This document shows positions 10,912 through 22,457 of a DNA stretch of 64,000 nucleotides, piece after piece; position 1 is the first letter of the stretch, and each line of letters starts with the position of its first letter. The notes under the pieces are model-generated. The model was not told where the DNA came from, ran no database searches, and saw only the letters and a list, made by a program, of their open reading frames with translations. The position numbers and the translations under genes were made by a program. The DNA is from Melitaea cinxia (taxonomy: Eukaryota > Arthropoda > Insecta > Lepidoptera > Nymphalidae), in the NCBI RefSeq assembly GCF_905220565.1, contig NC_059401.1, forward strand, positions 4,427,001 through 4,491,000, in the 5' to 3' direction.

Positions 10912-12146
10912 AAGTAATCTTTGTGTATACCTTTCATCATTGTTTTTTTTCTTTCGTTTGATAAAAATAAAAAGAAATTGATGCCTATCATTTTTTTCGT
11001 CAAGTAAAATCAATTTTGAAATATTGGTTTTAATTAGCATTAATATTTAATATACATTATATGATATATATTTAATAACGAAAGGTAATTTACCTTTCGT
11101 TATTTAATATCAAAGTACAAATTATTACAGTATGAAAATCAATATTTTATAAGTCCTAACAATAACATTTCTATATTTTTTTTTCAATTTTGTTCATTAT
11201 TCTGTTTCCAATTTTTTTATTATATTTAATGTCATTGATCCATTTCTTGTACATTCTCCAAATTTACACTCACGTTTAAGACTTCACTATTCTCGGCTAC
11301 TGGGTTTGCCAGTAAATAAAAAATATAAATACAAAAAAAATTAGATAACTGCTCATTGTGGGATCATTATGAAACCGCTCTTAGAACTTTATGAGATAAG
11401 TATAATAACTAGTGGTCAACCCTGAGGTCGAAATTCAACCATAATTAAAAAAAAGTAAAGAAAAAGTTATGAAAATAAAGAACATTTTAAAAAAAAATTA
11501 CTAAAGACTTTGACAATCAACAAGAGCGTATAATATGCGTGTGTGTGTCAAATAAATAGTAGTATGTGTAATTTTTTTTTTATTGTTTTAATATATTTTT
11601 ATGCATAATTTTGAAACGAATATTAGTATTCTGCACTCCTCTTAATAAACTATAAGTATACGAAATTTAATACTCCTCCGTTCTCGCAATTTTCGTAAAA
11701 AAGGGTACAAAGTATTTGATTCACATATTAATATATAGATTAACGTGTCATGTCAAACTACCTCATTTAAAGTATATTAGTATAGAAAAGCAGTACAAAA
11801 ATGAACCAAATATAATTGTATAGTTAAAGTATAATAGTAAAAATTAATATTTTTAAGACTAGGTTATACTCTATGTCGTAGGTTTCAAATACAATGGGTA
11901 TTTAAATAAAACTAACTGCTTAGGATACAATGAATGTATAATACAATATGAAAAGTTGTCATTCGAAATAATAAAAATTATAATACCCTATAACATATCG
12001 TTTTAATTAAATTTATATCATTTTTTAAATATTTTTTTAACAACGATGAAATAAATATATATTATCTAACAACATCAAAGAAAATTTGTAATAAAAGAAA
12101 CAAAACGAACATAATTGTATTTATATAATAGTTAGTTCTTTTTTTA
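10912..12146. other. AT-rich spacer with a 31-nt perfect palindrome
   Basis: Very AT-rich. The notable item is a perfect 15-bp inverted repeat around one base (11074-11104; arms AATAACGAAAGGTAA). No gene found. Confidence 0.55.
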
Positions 12147-12320
12147 TGCCCTATCCACAATACCCCTCAGGAGCTCTGGTCACCTGATTTACCACAGGAA
12201 CACAACAGTGCTTAAGTACTCGTAGGTTCTGTAAGGTCGAGGTAATTCCCAAGTCAGGCTGCTTCAGATTTTGAGAAGGATAGTTTGTGCTATGCCCTAC
12301 CTCAGTAGAGTTCTGTGTCG
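12147..12320 (+). repeat. ~280-bp dispersed repeat, partial
   Basis: Shares CAGGAGCTCTGGTCACC, TGTAAGGTCGAGGTA and TATGCCCTACCTCAGT-type blocks with 33556-33838 in the same orientation. The first part is missing. Frames at 12151-12354 are within the repeat. Confidence 0.65.
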
Positions 12321-12334
12321 AGGATCCGAAAACA

Positions 12335-12478
12335 TATACAATACAAAAGCACAAACGCCTAGACTACGACAAACATTTATATGGCCAATAAAAATGTTTG
12401 TCGTGTGCGGGAATCGATCCGGCAACCGCTATCGCAATAGCCAGAGCTGTGAGCGCTGTGCTAATACGTCGTCAAATC
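12335..12478 (-). mobile_element. 5' portion of Metulj-like SINE
   Basis: Minus-strand copy of the SINE head: GACAAACATTTATATGGCC and GCGGGAATCGATCCGGCAAC (inverse B box). Only the tRNA-like head and the start of the body are present. Confidence 0.7.
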
Positions 12479-13430
12479 TATTATTAACGTCATAAAAATC
12501 AGCTGTGTCAAATTTGACACACTGAATTTTCCAGAATATTACGTAATATCACAAATACAACCTTTGATGTTTCAATATTCTATAAATTAAACAGTTTAAA
12601 TTTTTTGGTTTTTGTATGTATAATTATGTGGATTTTACGGTTGTATATTCATGTTTTTAATTCAACCTATTCTTTAGTAATATGATATGAATATATATAT
12701 TCTTACTAGAAAGCTGTAAAACTATATAAATTTTCTTGCAAGAACGGCGTGTTGGTTTCAAGTTATTAGAAAATATTTTTTGTAAATTGCGAAGTTCCTT
12801 TTGCACATTTTCTCTCACAACTTTCATAATTTCAATTTCTGGCGCAGTTATATTTCAGTTGTTATTTTTAGTTGTTATACACTTTATTTCTAATTGACAG
12901 AATTAATAACAAATAGTTTTTTTTTTATAAAATAAAGTGACTTAGTTTATTATACTGACTTTATATATTCATAAAGCCACCAGAATTAGATATAACACTT
13001 ATTTCCGATAAAAATATAGGTCTTGCATAAAATAAAGTCTTACTAAAATAAAAATTACTCAGATAATATAAAAGTGCTACAACACTCAGCTGCTGCTACA
13101 ACTTCTAGTAAATAGTGACGTCAGCAAGCCCAACATTACATAATATCTTATTCGAATCGTAACATAAATAAACTCGACGGATATATTGCATTCGTCTTGC
13201 ATCCGCGAATGCAGAATTCGAATTTTAAAAATTTACTTCAGTTAAAATTTCAAGTTAAAAATATGTTTTCAGTTTCACATTTTAGAGGTATGATTTATCA
13301 ATTTGAAATTCGAATATTATTAAAAGATAATATGATTTGTAGATATTTGTAAGAGCTATACTTGTATATTACTTTTAAAGACAGTTTCATTTTTTTTTTT
13401 TTTTTTTGATAATATATCAAAATTATAAGA
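12479..13430. other. AT-rich spacer, no gene seen
   Basis: No recognised repeat or coding region. There is a long T run at 13391-13408. Confidence 0.5.
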
Positions 13431-13433
13431 AGC

Positions 13434-13874
13434 GTGTGTGGTGAAATAGTTATTCAGGTAGGTGTACTTTACTGTTTAAATAACTTTTATAAATACTACT
13501 GGGAAGAAATTGGTTTTCTATGTAATTCCTTTCTTACGGCAAGACGCCAAACCGTACTACGCCAATGGAACTGTGCCATTCCGTGCCACGGTGCCGTCGC
13601 CGCATCGTATCACGGCGATGACTCCCGCACCTTAAATATAAGAACCTCTAAGAACAAGATGACAAAGTTTCGTACTCTTAAGTTTTTTTTTTTATGTAGC
13701 AGAAATTACTCGAAAAGTAAAACCACAAACACAATGGATATAATTTGGTTTTCAACGACTTCAGATCTACAGATAATGCGAACTCCTCTACTGAATAAAC
13801 TCGAACTTCAAGATGTCTCGAGAATTTCGAATATGGGTCTAAAGATATCTTTCTTAAGAATTGAGACCATTTAG
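13434..13874 (+). other. 146-codon open frame, unrecognised and doubtful
   Basis: This is the longest frame outside the retrotransposon that is not an obvious repeat, but it begins with GTG rather than ATG. The middle (residues about 35-65) is GC-rich and reads like translated CpG-rich DNA, while the remainder is AT-rich and Ser/Thr/Asn/Lys-rich. No domain, signal peptide or splice context is seen. It may be chance; I do not assign a function. Confidence 0.12.
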
Positions 13875-13904
13875 TAAATAATTTTTAACAGCCTAAATAG
13901 AGTA

Positions 13905-14120
13905 TCAGTCACTATCAGGTCAGTATGTCTATGATAACAACCGAGACCACTTTGTGTGCTCTACAAGATATGGTGGGAAGTCCCACTAGGAGGATTCAAG
14001 GACGATAGAAGGATGCAAGCATCTGCTTATGTCGGGAATCAAAAACACGACCACCGTATTTAAGACAACTTTTAAGCTCGATTAAATTCAGTAAACGGCA
14101 AATAGCAGCAATTACTAGTA
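13905..14120 (-). mobile_element. diverged SINE copy
   Basis: Contains CTATCAGGT, ATGATAACAACCGAGACC and GTGCTC words in the order of the minus-strand SINE body (compare 47546-47864), then AGTCCCACTAGGAGGA. Strongly decayed and lacking the LINE-like tail. Confidence 0.45.
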
Positions 14121-14339
14121 TGAAATCCTTTGCTCCTAGTCCGGAAATATACACAACGTAAATACAAAGCCAGTCCCACAACAAACATCCGTATGGCCTT
14201 AACATAACTGTACCATTACTGCAACAACCCGTCATTAAATCGGATGAAATCAGAACGCATTAGATAAACACGTAGTGATTAACGCATGTTCGAAATACGG
14301 CTTGCATTGCTTAATTGTAATAATATGTATTTGTTAAAT

Positions 14340-14460
14340 CATAATTACCATAACCATACTAATATGATAAACGTGAAAGTGAGTTTGTTTGTTTGTTTTT
14401 TTCACTTCTCATGGCTCAACGGCTTGGCCCAGATCGGACAAAGGATAGCGAAATGTTGTA
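14340..14460 (+). repeat. fragment of Helitron-like dispersed repeat
   Basis: CATACTAATATGATAAACGT, then a run of GTTT units and CTCATGGCTCAACGGCTTGG, which is the left end of a very common lepidopteran non-autonomous family often classed as Helitron-like. Truncated to the right. Confidence 0.45.
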
Positions 14461-14727
14461 CTAGGTTCAACTTAGGCGGCATTTCTATGAATGTCTATTA
14501 GAGTCGAAGATCTCACGATTTCAAATAAGATTAGCATAAGAATCGCGAAAATAATCTTATCAAAGTCAAATAAGCCAAAGACTAAATCATATTAATAATA
14601 TTAATAATAAGACTAATAGTTAATAAAACTATACTTATAGTATAGTTAGAGAACTATTATTATTTTTATTTATTTTTATTATTATTAGAGAATAATCCCC
14701 GTTAAAAGATAAATTAAGATAAAATGG

Positions 14728-14899
14728 CCTGTTTCACTAGTTGTTGGATAACGCTATTTAACGGATATCAGTATCCGACATTAAAACAAATTTGATTAAT
14801 TATTCTTTTTTGCCATCGAATTCTGCTATATTTATGAAATAAATTCTATTCGCATATATTAATCTTAAAGTGGTAGTTAAGTAATTGAGGTGAAACAGG
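14728..14899. mobile_element. short inverted-repeat element (MITE)
   Basis: About 170 bp bounded by CCTGTTTCAC (14728-14737) and its exact inverse GTGAAACAGG (14890-14899). AT-rich interior without coding capacity, as in MITEs. Its ends resemble the MITE at 30651-30784 (GGCCAGTTTCAA...), which hints at one family. Confidence 0.7.
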
Positions 14900-14902
14900 T
14901 CC

Positions 14903-15555
14903 TACTGGTCTATTGTAGATTATATTGTAGTTATAATCAAGTAGGAATTTTAGTTAGTGCCGTCGCGTAGCACTGCCATTACGTCTTGAACTGACGTAAA
15001 GCTGTTGTAGAACGATCTCAATGTCGATTTCAATTTATTTGTCAACTTTTGTTTGCGAGTGTTTGATTGCTTATTTTCGTTTTCAAGAGAAAAAGTAAAG
15101 TTAAAATTTGTATATTTATATTAGCTTTATATTTACTGTAGTATGCTTAAATAAATTTAAATATTCCCTAAATTTTATTCGTCATGAATGTTTTCATTTA
15201 ATTTGAATTTTGCCGTAAGTTTTGGTGGATATAAATATGTTAATTATAATACATTAACTGAGTTTATATAAGTTCAGATATTAGTAAAAGATCAACGAGA
15301 AATTTATATGTACTTTGTATACTTTTAATTTGAATTTAGTGAAGATTTTTTTGTATCGTTGTTAGACGAAGTCTGTTTACCTGGGGCATATAAAGATAAA
15401 ATATAATGTAAGCCATGAGTTAACATTCTAAGCTTATATTTTGTAGTAGTTTATTGAAACAAAATTAAAATAAATTTCATATATTATTTTATACATTATT
15501 TTCATTTATATATTTCTATTATTTTGTTTGGCGTTGTTAATATTAGTGACTATTG
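14903..15555. other. spacer, no gene seen
   Basis: AT-rich with a short GC patch near 14950-15000 (GTGCCGTCGCGTAGCAC). No gene or known repeat. Confidence 0.45.
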
Positions 15556-15675
15556 TTAGATGATAACCCGCAACCCGCAGTTGAGCAGCGTGGTGAAATA
15601 AACTCCAATCCTTCTTCTACACGGAGTAAGAGGCCTATTCCTAACCAACAGTGGGATGTTACAAGCTGAATGCGT
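15556..15675 (+). mobile_element. 3' end of Metulj-like SINE
   Basis: Diverged copy of the SINE tail: AACCCGCAGTTGAGCAGCGT, GAGTAAGAGGCCTATTCC and CAACAGTGGGATGTTACAAG. The tRNA head is absent, consistent with 5' truncation. Confidence 0.7.
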
Positions 15676-15849
15676 TAGACGATACAATATACATTATGAG
15701 TAATATATAATAATAATTTTTGCTTGTTCGAAGAAAATAAAAACTTAATGAGAATATTTGGCAAATATATGAGTATACATATTATTTTCTTAATTTTTTA
15801 ATATTTCATGTGGACAACATAATAGAGTTATTATTTTAAACTGAAATCG

Positions 15850-15938
15850 AAAATCATATGGTTGACTCTGACAAGATACTCTTCGCTTTTAAAATCCAGA
15901 CCGTCGCGGGTGAAGCCACGATAAAAGCTAGTTTTAAA
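15850..15938 (+). repeat. 3' end of a dispersed repeat
   Basis: The block GTCGCGGGTGAAGCCACGAT followed by AAAAGCTAGT is a common right end of lepidopteran dispersed repeats related to the piece at 51271-51452. Confidence 0.4.
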
Positions 15939-15975
15939 TAAATAGCAAATTGTACCTACTGTGTACTGTATCCTA

Positions 15976-16684
15976 TCCGCTAAGAATGGTTGAAAGGGTT
16001 AAGTTTCAGATAGTGGTTTTTATAAAAAAAAAATATTTATGTGTGGTTGTAAAGGGTTAAGTTTCGGATAATGGATTTTATACATTAATTTATTTATAGT
16101 GGAATGAGTAAGTCTTTGTAGGTCTTCTTTTGATATAACTGAAAACAATCGTTTTCTTTGTAGGCATATACCTAACTAAGGTCTTCGTCAAAGCGGATAA
16201 TATTATCAGTTTTAAAGAAGCCTACATTCAGTAATAAGACGATGATACTGAAGACATTAAAAGACTGTTCTTATTTAAATTTCTGTTTAAAAAGATAACT
16301 TCTCTGTTTGACAGAAACCTCGTCTTGATTTTCTTTACTCAAGAAATAAATTTTATCCAATAAAATTGTTATATAGTTACGGCAACACAAAATCTTATGT
16401 TAAATAACAAGACTGTAGAGCAATTGAAAAGGACTTCAACAAAAGGAATCGGATAATTTAATTAAATGTCTGACAAATTTGTTTTACATTATTCTCTAGA
16501 GTTTGTTAATATCCTCAGTATATTATTGTACTTTTTAATTTGTAAAATGACGATTCGAAGGTGCATTTGTAGCCTATTTGAATAAAAACATTTTTTTTAT
16601 TTAGATCGTTTAGGATTCATAGTGGAGTATGCACTCAGTTATGTCGTAACTCAAAACGCCGCTATTTTCACGAAAACATCTTTT
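15976..16684. other. AT-rich spacer with a short direct repeat and LINE-tail fragment
   Basis: AAAGGGTTAAGTTTC occurs twice (about 15993 and 16051) in imperfect ~60-bp units. 16530-16600 contains TTTGTAAAATGACGATTCGA and GCCTATTTGAATAAA, a LINE-type 3' tail also present at 37905-37985. No gene. Confidence 0.5.
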
Positions 16685-17530
16685 CCACAATGGATTTATT
16701 AAAACACTTAAAAAGTTTGGTTATAGGCAAACAACTTACTTCTATAGAAAATACCACGTTAGACATCAACACTCTCAATTCCCATTTTTCATCTTCATCT
16801 GCTATTGATCCACAAATGAAATCCAACACTCTTTCAAACATCCATAGTTTGCCCAAGCCCGATATTCCTCCATTTACTTTTTCGCCTGTCGATGTGACTG
16901 AGATACAAAAACATCTACGGGCCGTTACCTCGAAGGCTTCCGGCTGCGATGGGATCAGTTGTACAATGGTAATGTTTATCGCTAATATAATCCTTGCTCC
17001 CTTCACCTATATCATAAATTCTTCTTTGTCATCAGGTTTCTACCCGGAAGAGTGGCGTAAGGTCTTTATTCTCCCACTACCAAAAATCCACAATCCGTCC
17101 TTACCTACTCAATACCGTCTCATATCTATACTACCTTTTTTATCCAACATCCTGTCGAACATGATCTGCTTCTAGCACTCTTGACTCGTTACTCTATCTC
17201 GGCTTCCGCTATTATGTGGTTTTCTTCATATCTTAGCGGGCGTTGGCAGGCTACTCGTACTGACGAGGGAATCTCCGACTGGTGCGAAGTGGGTGCTGGT
17301 GTTTCTCAAGGCGGTATATTATCTCCTCTATTATTTTACTAAGCCACTAACGCTACTCTATATTTCCTCCCTTTTTTCTTCTTTATCTGAATTTTACTAG
17401 TAATCGATTTTGCACACCTACAAACGTCTGCTCTTGTACGTCTTAAGGTTGGCTGATAGAGAATGCTTTTAGCATTAAGCCCGCCTTTTGTACAATTCTA
17501 TAATGTATTGTGCAATAAAGTATTAATAAA
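16685..17530 (+). pseudogene. internally deleted LINE reverse transcriptase (Jockey/CR1 group)
   Basis: The first frame (16690-17175) reads through a KASGCDGIS block and FYPEEWRKVFILPLPK to the YRLISILPFLSNIL block of non-LTR reverse transcriptases. At about 17160 the frame jumps: the next segment (HDLLLALLTRYSI..., FSSYLSGR, GVSQGGILSPLLF) is the palm region after a deletion. The deletion removes the block that carries the first catalytic Asp motif, and the copy ends before the YxDD motif, so both active-site motifs are gone. A 3' tail with TTTAGCATTAAGCCCGCC and AATAAAGTATTAATAAA follows (17470-17530). A dead 5'-truncated copy; the clade call is by motif style only. Confidence 0.85.
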
Positions 17531-18211
17531 TGTTGTGGCTTGCCCTTTGATAATTATTCAACAATTTCAAACAACAATTACTGGCATACAACAATTAGTG
17601 GTAGTGATACGGGCAGTATTCAAAGATAAATGCTTATCGTGATGTAAATGGTATCAAATAAAAATTTAATTGTTTCAACACAATAAAATAATCGCTATAT
17701 AAAAAAATATTTTAGCATATTAAATATATAGTTTTTATCGATACTTTTAGGACTTATTGCTTTATAATTTCATAATTATTATGCATTACGACGCATGTAT
17801 ATCGCGCCTCACAATGTCTGTACACATTTTTATTATTTTTATTCTTAACAGAAACAGTGTCTCGCGCCACCAAGATGAAAGAATCTAAAAATGTATTTCT
17901 TATTTATCGAAATCGGCTTAACCCTTTTATGTAGAAATAGATATACTTAATACAGGTAAATCCCACCTTTGAACTAAAGTTGGATAAAAACTTGTTTGTC
18001 GAGATAAACATGTTTGTAAATCAATGTAGACAAACTAATAACTTTATTAGATTATCACCATATACTTCTGTTTTATATTCTTATTTGTGTAGTTTTCTTT
18101 GAATAGCTTCGACAGTTATTTGGTGTTGATTACAACAATTGGTTACTTTTATTTTCGTAAGAAAAGTTTGTGCAGGACATACAAATATTTCATATAGTCG
18201 GTTTGTTTCTA
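17531..18211. other. AT-rich spacer, no gene seen
   Basis: No recognised gene or repeat. Confidence 0.5.
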
Positions 18212-18215
18212 TTAA

Positions 18216-19045
18216 CCTTCTTACACCCGTGTGACAAAGTGTAACACGTATACGGTCAAACGGTCTGTGAGACCGAAATTATTAAAGCTATTTTAGTAGA
18301 TTATTTTAAGTTTGGATATATATTAGAGTGTGTTCAAATATATGAAACAAAGAATTGTACAAAATTTTTACTTTTATTACCAACTAACCGTTTTTCATTA
18401 CCTTGGAAAAAGTTATAGAAATGTCAGTAGGTACACAAATTTTAATGAAAATATACATCTTTTTGTCAAAAAATATAAAAACCTCATACATTTTATAAGA
18501 ACGTATAAAGAACTAAAGCAAAAACAAAATATTTTAAACTACTTCAGATGACTCAACTAAGGTATCAGAACATGTAATATAATAGCACAATCTGTACATA
18601 AATTTTTTTTACAATAGATGCAATTACAACGAGATTTGGGATTTTTACTAGTGAGCTAGTAATAACTAAGTCATATTTCGTTATTATTTGCTGTCACAGT
18701 TGTCTTAAGCCATCTATTTTGCAAATTTCATAAATTATATGCCTTATCAGTCTAGGTACACAAGTGCTCTTCTAATGCATTCTTCATCTATTTTTAGGTT
18801 ATATAATGTAACCTAAAAACAATACACGAAAAAGTAACATAAAATAGTTTTATTATTAATGAAAAAAGGGAAAAATTAAAAAAAAAATCTTACCTAATTT
18901 GTGACACGTATACCCGCATCTGTCTGACAGACCAATTTTGTCGTGAATACAGATAAGTGTTGTACTAAAGTTTTCTGGTCAATTTTTAATAAATAGGCAA
19001 ATGAATTTTATCGGTCTGACAGACCAAAGCGCGGTTATAGAAAGG
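18216..19045. mobile_element. piggyBac-like non-autonomous element, TTAA-flanked
   Basis: 830 bp flanked by TTAA on both sides (18212-18215, 19046-19049). The left end is CCTTCTTACACCC; inverted, the right end is CCTTTCTATAACC. Just inside each end lies a palindromic word: CGGTCTGTGAGACCG on the left (about 18260-18275) and CGGTCTGACAGACC on the right (about 19013-19026), with another TCTGTCTGACAGACC near 18922. TTAA duplication plus subterminal inverted repeats is typical of piggyBac. The interior shows no transposase motif; the 73-codon frame at 18330-18551 is unrecognised. Opposite ends match only over a few bases, hence the moderate score. Confidence 0.6.
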
Positions 19046-19049
19046 TTAA

Positions 19050-19500
19050 TGCTACTAAGGGCTATAAGTATCAGATACATAAACATACACTAATTATATT
19101 ATATTTCCGTACGCATACATAAAAAGAAGTATGTTACTAAATAAATAAATCCAGTTGTAATAAAAATACTTCATTTACATGTTTATATAAATGCCTATAA
19201 GTGTATATTCTTGCTATATATAAGTCTCAAACTCATAATAACTCATTATTAAGGGCAACTACTCTGTCACCTGCTTTCTTGTAATAAAGGGATGACGACT
19301 GCGAACTCTATTATAGTTAGATAAACTTCGCGAGATTGCAAGCTTGATTTAAATTCCTTTGAGTGGACCAAAACTAATTTTACAGAAGAAGACTTTGTTG
19401 TTTGTGTAAAACTAACTCAAGTTGAAATTAAAAAGCGAACGAGACTGGTATTTGAAAGATAGCATTAAGTCTTATTTTTTATTTATTTATGTTATAAATG
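19050..19500. other. spacer, no gene seen
   Basis: AT-rich, no recognised feature. Confidence 0.45.
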
Positions 19501-19524
19501 TCTATAAATAAATATCTATACACA

Positions 19525-19738
19525 CACGGTCGTCTGTTCCTAAAGTAAGCAACTTAATGCTTATGTTATAATAACAAACAGCTGACTGGTATAGCTACAT
19601 TTTTTTTTATAAACATACTTATATATAATACATATATAAATAAATATTTATATTACAACCAGACTCGGGGTGAGAATTGAACCCACAACCCTCGGAGCAG
19701 AAAACAGGGTCACTACAAACTGCGCCAACGGGCTAGTC
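19525..19738 (-). mobile_element. second tRNA-headed SINE family, minus copy
   Basis: Inverse of the element at 34966-35205: CTGTTCCTAAAGTAAGCAA, a TATA-rich middle, CCAGACTCGGGGTGAGAATT, then GCGCCAACGGGCTAGTC. The word GAATTGAACCCAC is the inverse of its B box. The 66-codon frame at 19670 is part of it. Confidence 0.75.
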
Positions 19739-19794
19739 AAGTTTAAGTCGAAGGAAAATTTTGTTTTGTTTATAAGCAAAATGTGTTACAAAAG

Positions 19795-20325
19795 AAAGAT
19801 CAGAGAAGCAGTAATATTTTTTTTTCATCTGCCGAAACACCCTGTCCATCTGGATCTTTGCGAATCGTAAGCGTCAGCTAAATGTTAACTTTAAGCCTGT
19901 ATTTGGCTAGCTAGATGGGCGTGTAACGTATCAATATATGGGGCTGCTTGGGAAGCCTATGTCCAGCAGTGGACTGCGATAGACTGAAGTGCGTGGTATG
20001 TGTTTGCCGGAAATCGATACTGGGAACCTTAAAATGGAAAGCATGTGTTCTGTTACGATGCTAAATTGTTAGTTATTATACAAAAAATAGAAATGTTTGC
20101 AATTTGTTCTCGAAATATCATGTGAAAATGGAAAATATTAGTTAATGTCTAAAAGACATAATAGACATTATGTCTAATAGACACTAAGCAAATATAGATG
20201 ATATATTGAGGTGACGTCTTTTTGGTGTGACGTCTATTAGAACCCGGAATTTCTTCTTGTACTTACGTCTCTAAGACACTGATACCTCGTAATACCAAAG
20301 GACAGAACTGTGCATTATTCCGGTC
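19795..20325 (+). repeat. ~500-bp dispersed repeat, plus copy with LINE tail inside
   Basis: Matches 42365-42900 in inverse orientation: shared blocks CTTTGCGAATCGTAA, CTAGCTAGATGGGC-like, AGTTATTATACAAAAAATAG, TTGTTCTCGAAATATCA and GACGTCTATTAGA. In this copy 19941-20010 is extra and contains TATGTCCAGCAGTGGACTGC, a LINE 3' tail, absent at the corresponding place of the 42-kb copy. Confidence 0.7.
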
Positions 20326-20329
20326 GCGA

Positions 20330-20612
20330 AGGCCGAATAGCAGAAATCGTTTAAGGAAGGTACTGAGCAAGGCTACATAATGCCAATGCACGTGATTGTG
20401 ATTGGGAACACGAAGGGCAAAAGATCGCGCGGTCGTTCACCGACGAGATGGGCAGACCAAGTCAAAAACTCATCTGACACTAAGTTTTACACGGTCGAAA
20501 GAGATGCCATGGACGGAGACTGGTGGAAGCAAATCATCCGCTCCAGATGCAACCCTGATGCTGACCACGATCCTCAGACTTGAGGGACTAACAAGAGAGA
20601 GAGAGAGAGACA
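20330..20612 (+). pseudogene. C-terminal fragment of LINE ORF2
   Basis: The frame 20380-20583 reads GKRSRGRSPTRWADQVK near residue 13-29 and ends DADHDPQT. The R-G-R-x-P-T-R-W block and an H-D-P-Q end are familiar C-terminal features of lepidopteran non-LTR retrotransposon proteins after the reverse transcriptase. A (GA)n microsatellite (20590-20610) directly follows, as expected for a LINE 3' end. No catalytic region remains. Confidence 0.7.
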
Positions 20613-20629
20613 TAATGCCACATTTATAA

Positions 20630-21130
20630 ATAGTAACGGTCGGCTTAGTCAGCAGTGTCAGCAGTGTGACTACAATCTCAGTTGCTCAAGGTTAAATTTA
20701 CAATAATCCTTGTTTTTTCAAAATAAAAATATTGTCAACGTATCAAACACAAGCCAATACCTGTCTCTATTTGCTGGAAATTAGCAGCAATCCATTGGGT
20801 CTTTGCCATCCTAGTTACTATTTCTCCAGGGTAATAATAACGACGATGTTGACGGCGACAAAAGCTCTTTTAAAGGTTTATTTAGTGAACCGTGTCAGGG
20901 AAATCTACCTTCCTCGTAACGAGAACCCTTCAAAATGTTGTACCTCGTTTTCAGTACATGGTACATGTCAAAGGAAATATACATACTCTCTTTATATACT
21001 ATATACTTGATCATTCCAGCCCTAAATATTGCAAGAGGAAAATGTTTACCCACTCAGTGTATCTCCAGCTACTCACGTACAGAACCTAAACTATCTTCCG
21101 CTCTTAAGAGAAAACAAGCATGAAAACAAA
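20630..21130 (+). other. unassigned island with overlapping short frames
   Basis: Less AT-rich than its neighbours, and open in three frames (20732-21010, 20892-21089, 20935-21123) with no recognised domain. No match to another segment of the window was noticed. It could be chance, an old repeat or a conserved noncoding region. Confidence 0.15.
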
Positions 21131-22350
21131 CTCAACAGCGGAGGATTTTGAAAACAAAATAAACCTTTCCGTGAAGTCAAAATCACAGTTAAAAAATTAG
21201 CATGTGCTTTAGTTTACATTTTAAGATAAATATTAAAGTATTTTATTGTTTTTTTTTTTTTTTTTTTTGATTATGCATCAAAGTCTATTTCCCAAGAGGA
21301 TGAAAGAGCAAGACTACGTCTAAGATTTCCATTTTTTATGCTATCATTTGCAAATCCTTATATCGTAAGCTGTTATCTATTTAACGTAGTTAAGACGTTT
21401 TCTTTATAATAAATAGATTAAAACCGATTATTTTAAACACATAACCAAAATAATAACCTGGCGTGAATGAGGTTAGAAAACTATTACACCAGTTATGAGG
21501 AATGAAATAACGAATGCGTATTATTTTTTGTAACAATTTTAAAGTTTATATCAATCATTTCCGATGTTTCTGTTACAGAAATGTACTTTATGACGATCTC
21601 TAGGACTTTAAGGTTAAACTTTAGCGAGTGTTACCAATACCAACTGGGTCGACATAACGACTCGCTAATACTTACATAGCAGTCGATATAGTTAAGTAGG
21701 CCAAGAAAGGTCTCGAGTTCTCAGCCAATATTTGCTTTGTTCAGATTTTGGCATCCCTCTTTGAGAGCTGTCCACGCTAATAAAGAAATTCAAAAGAAAA
21801 GGGTGTAGCTATCAAGACAGATAAGTCATGCTCCAATTGCATACAATATGGATGAAAGATTTGAATGAAAAATGCTTAGTTATTTAATCATTATTATAAG
21901 TGATACAATGTCTGAAAAGGTTTTATCAAATCATTATTACATAGTATTCTGACTCCGAGACTAAAAGTTTTGTGCATAAATCGCTAGATATTGATAGATC
22001 ACACCATTTTTTTTTCAATGATTTAATTTAAAATGAATTTGTTATATATAACTTTGTATATTGTGCGTCTGTTTTATTTTTATGAATTGTGTGTAACACC
22101 TATAATCAAGCCAACACTTATACTTAATATTTTTGTAAAAAAATAATTTTTTTTCTGTTCTTGTTAGTGTATGTCTTTTTGGTGTTAATATTAAATAAAT
22201 AAAATAAAAAAAACGTACATATTAAAAATAGCATGGTGTTGTCTCCTGTCAAAGATTTTCATTGTAATATGAAACTTTGAATAGTTACGGGTCTCTGTAA
22301 AGATCTCACTATAGACGGCGCCACGGTTCGCTTAAACCGAAAATAAAAAT
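21131..22350. other. AT-rich spacer, possible LINE tail at its end
   Basis: No gene. 21249-21268 is a T run. 22120-22210 resembles a LINE 3' tail (TTTTTGGTGTTAATATTAAATAAATAAAA type), without an adjoining coding part. Confidence 0.4.
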
Positions 22351-22384
22351 CATCATATCAAAAATTTCGCTCTAGCGGGTACAT

Positions 22385-22457
22385 CGTTCCATAGCTTAAT
22401 TGGCTAGAGCGCCGACACGGTCAGTCGGAGACGCAGGTTCGAATCCCGCTGGAGCGG
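22385..22457 (+). tRNA. tRNA-like gene or pseudogene, anticodon position GGT
   Basis: Folds as a 73-nt cloverleaf: acceptor CGTTCCA (22385-22391) with TGGAGCG (22450-22456), all pairs including one G-U; D stem GCTT/GAGC; anticodon stem CCGAC/GTCGG perfect; T stem GCAGG/CCCGC with one A-C mismatch; loop TTCGAAT. A box TAGCTTAATTGG and B box GGTTCGAATCC are good RNA polymerase III promoters. The anticodon loop is ACGGTCA, giving GGT (Thr), but position 33 is C instead of the near-universal U. That makes a functional tRNA doubtful. A larger inverted repeat encloses it (22352-22379 with 22445-22474), so it may be a tRNA-derived repeat. Confidence 0.5.

Noticed and set aside
13434..13874. Real 146-residue host protein
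   Set aside because: No ATG start, no domain and composition that follows the local DNA. Kept only as a low-confidence open frame.
16668..17006. 112-codon minus frame
   Set aside because: Antisense of the LINE reverse transcriptase remnant.
20732..21123. Three overlapping frames as a small-protein gene
   Set aside because: Near-cognate starts, mutual overlap in different frames and no motif; no way to choose one.
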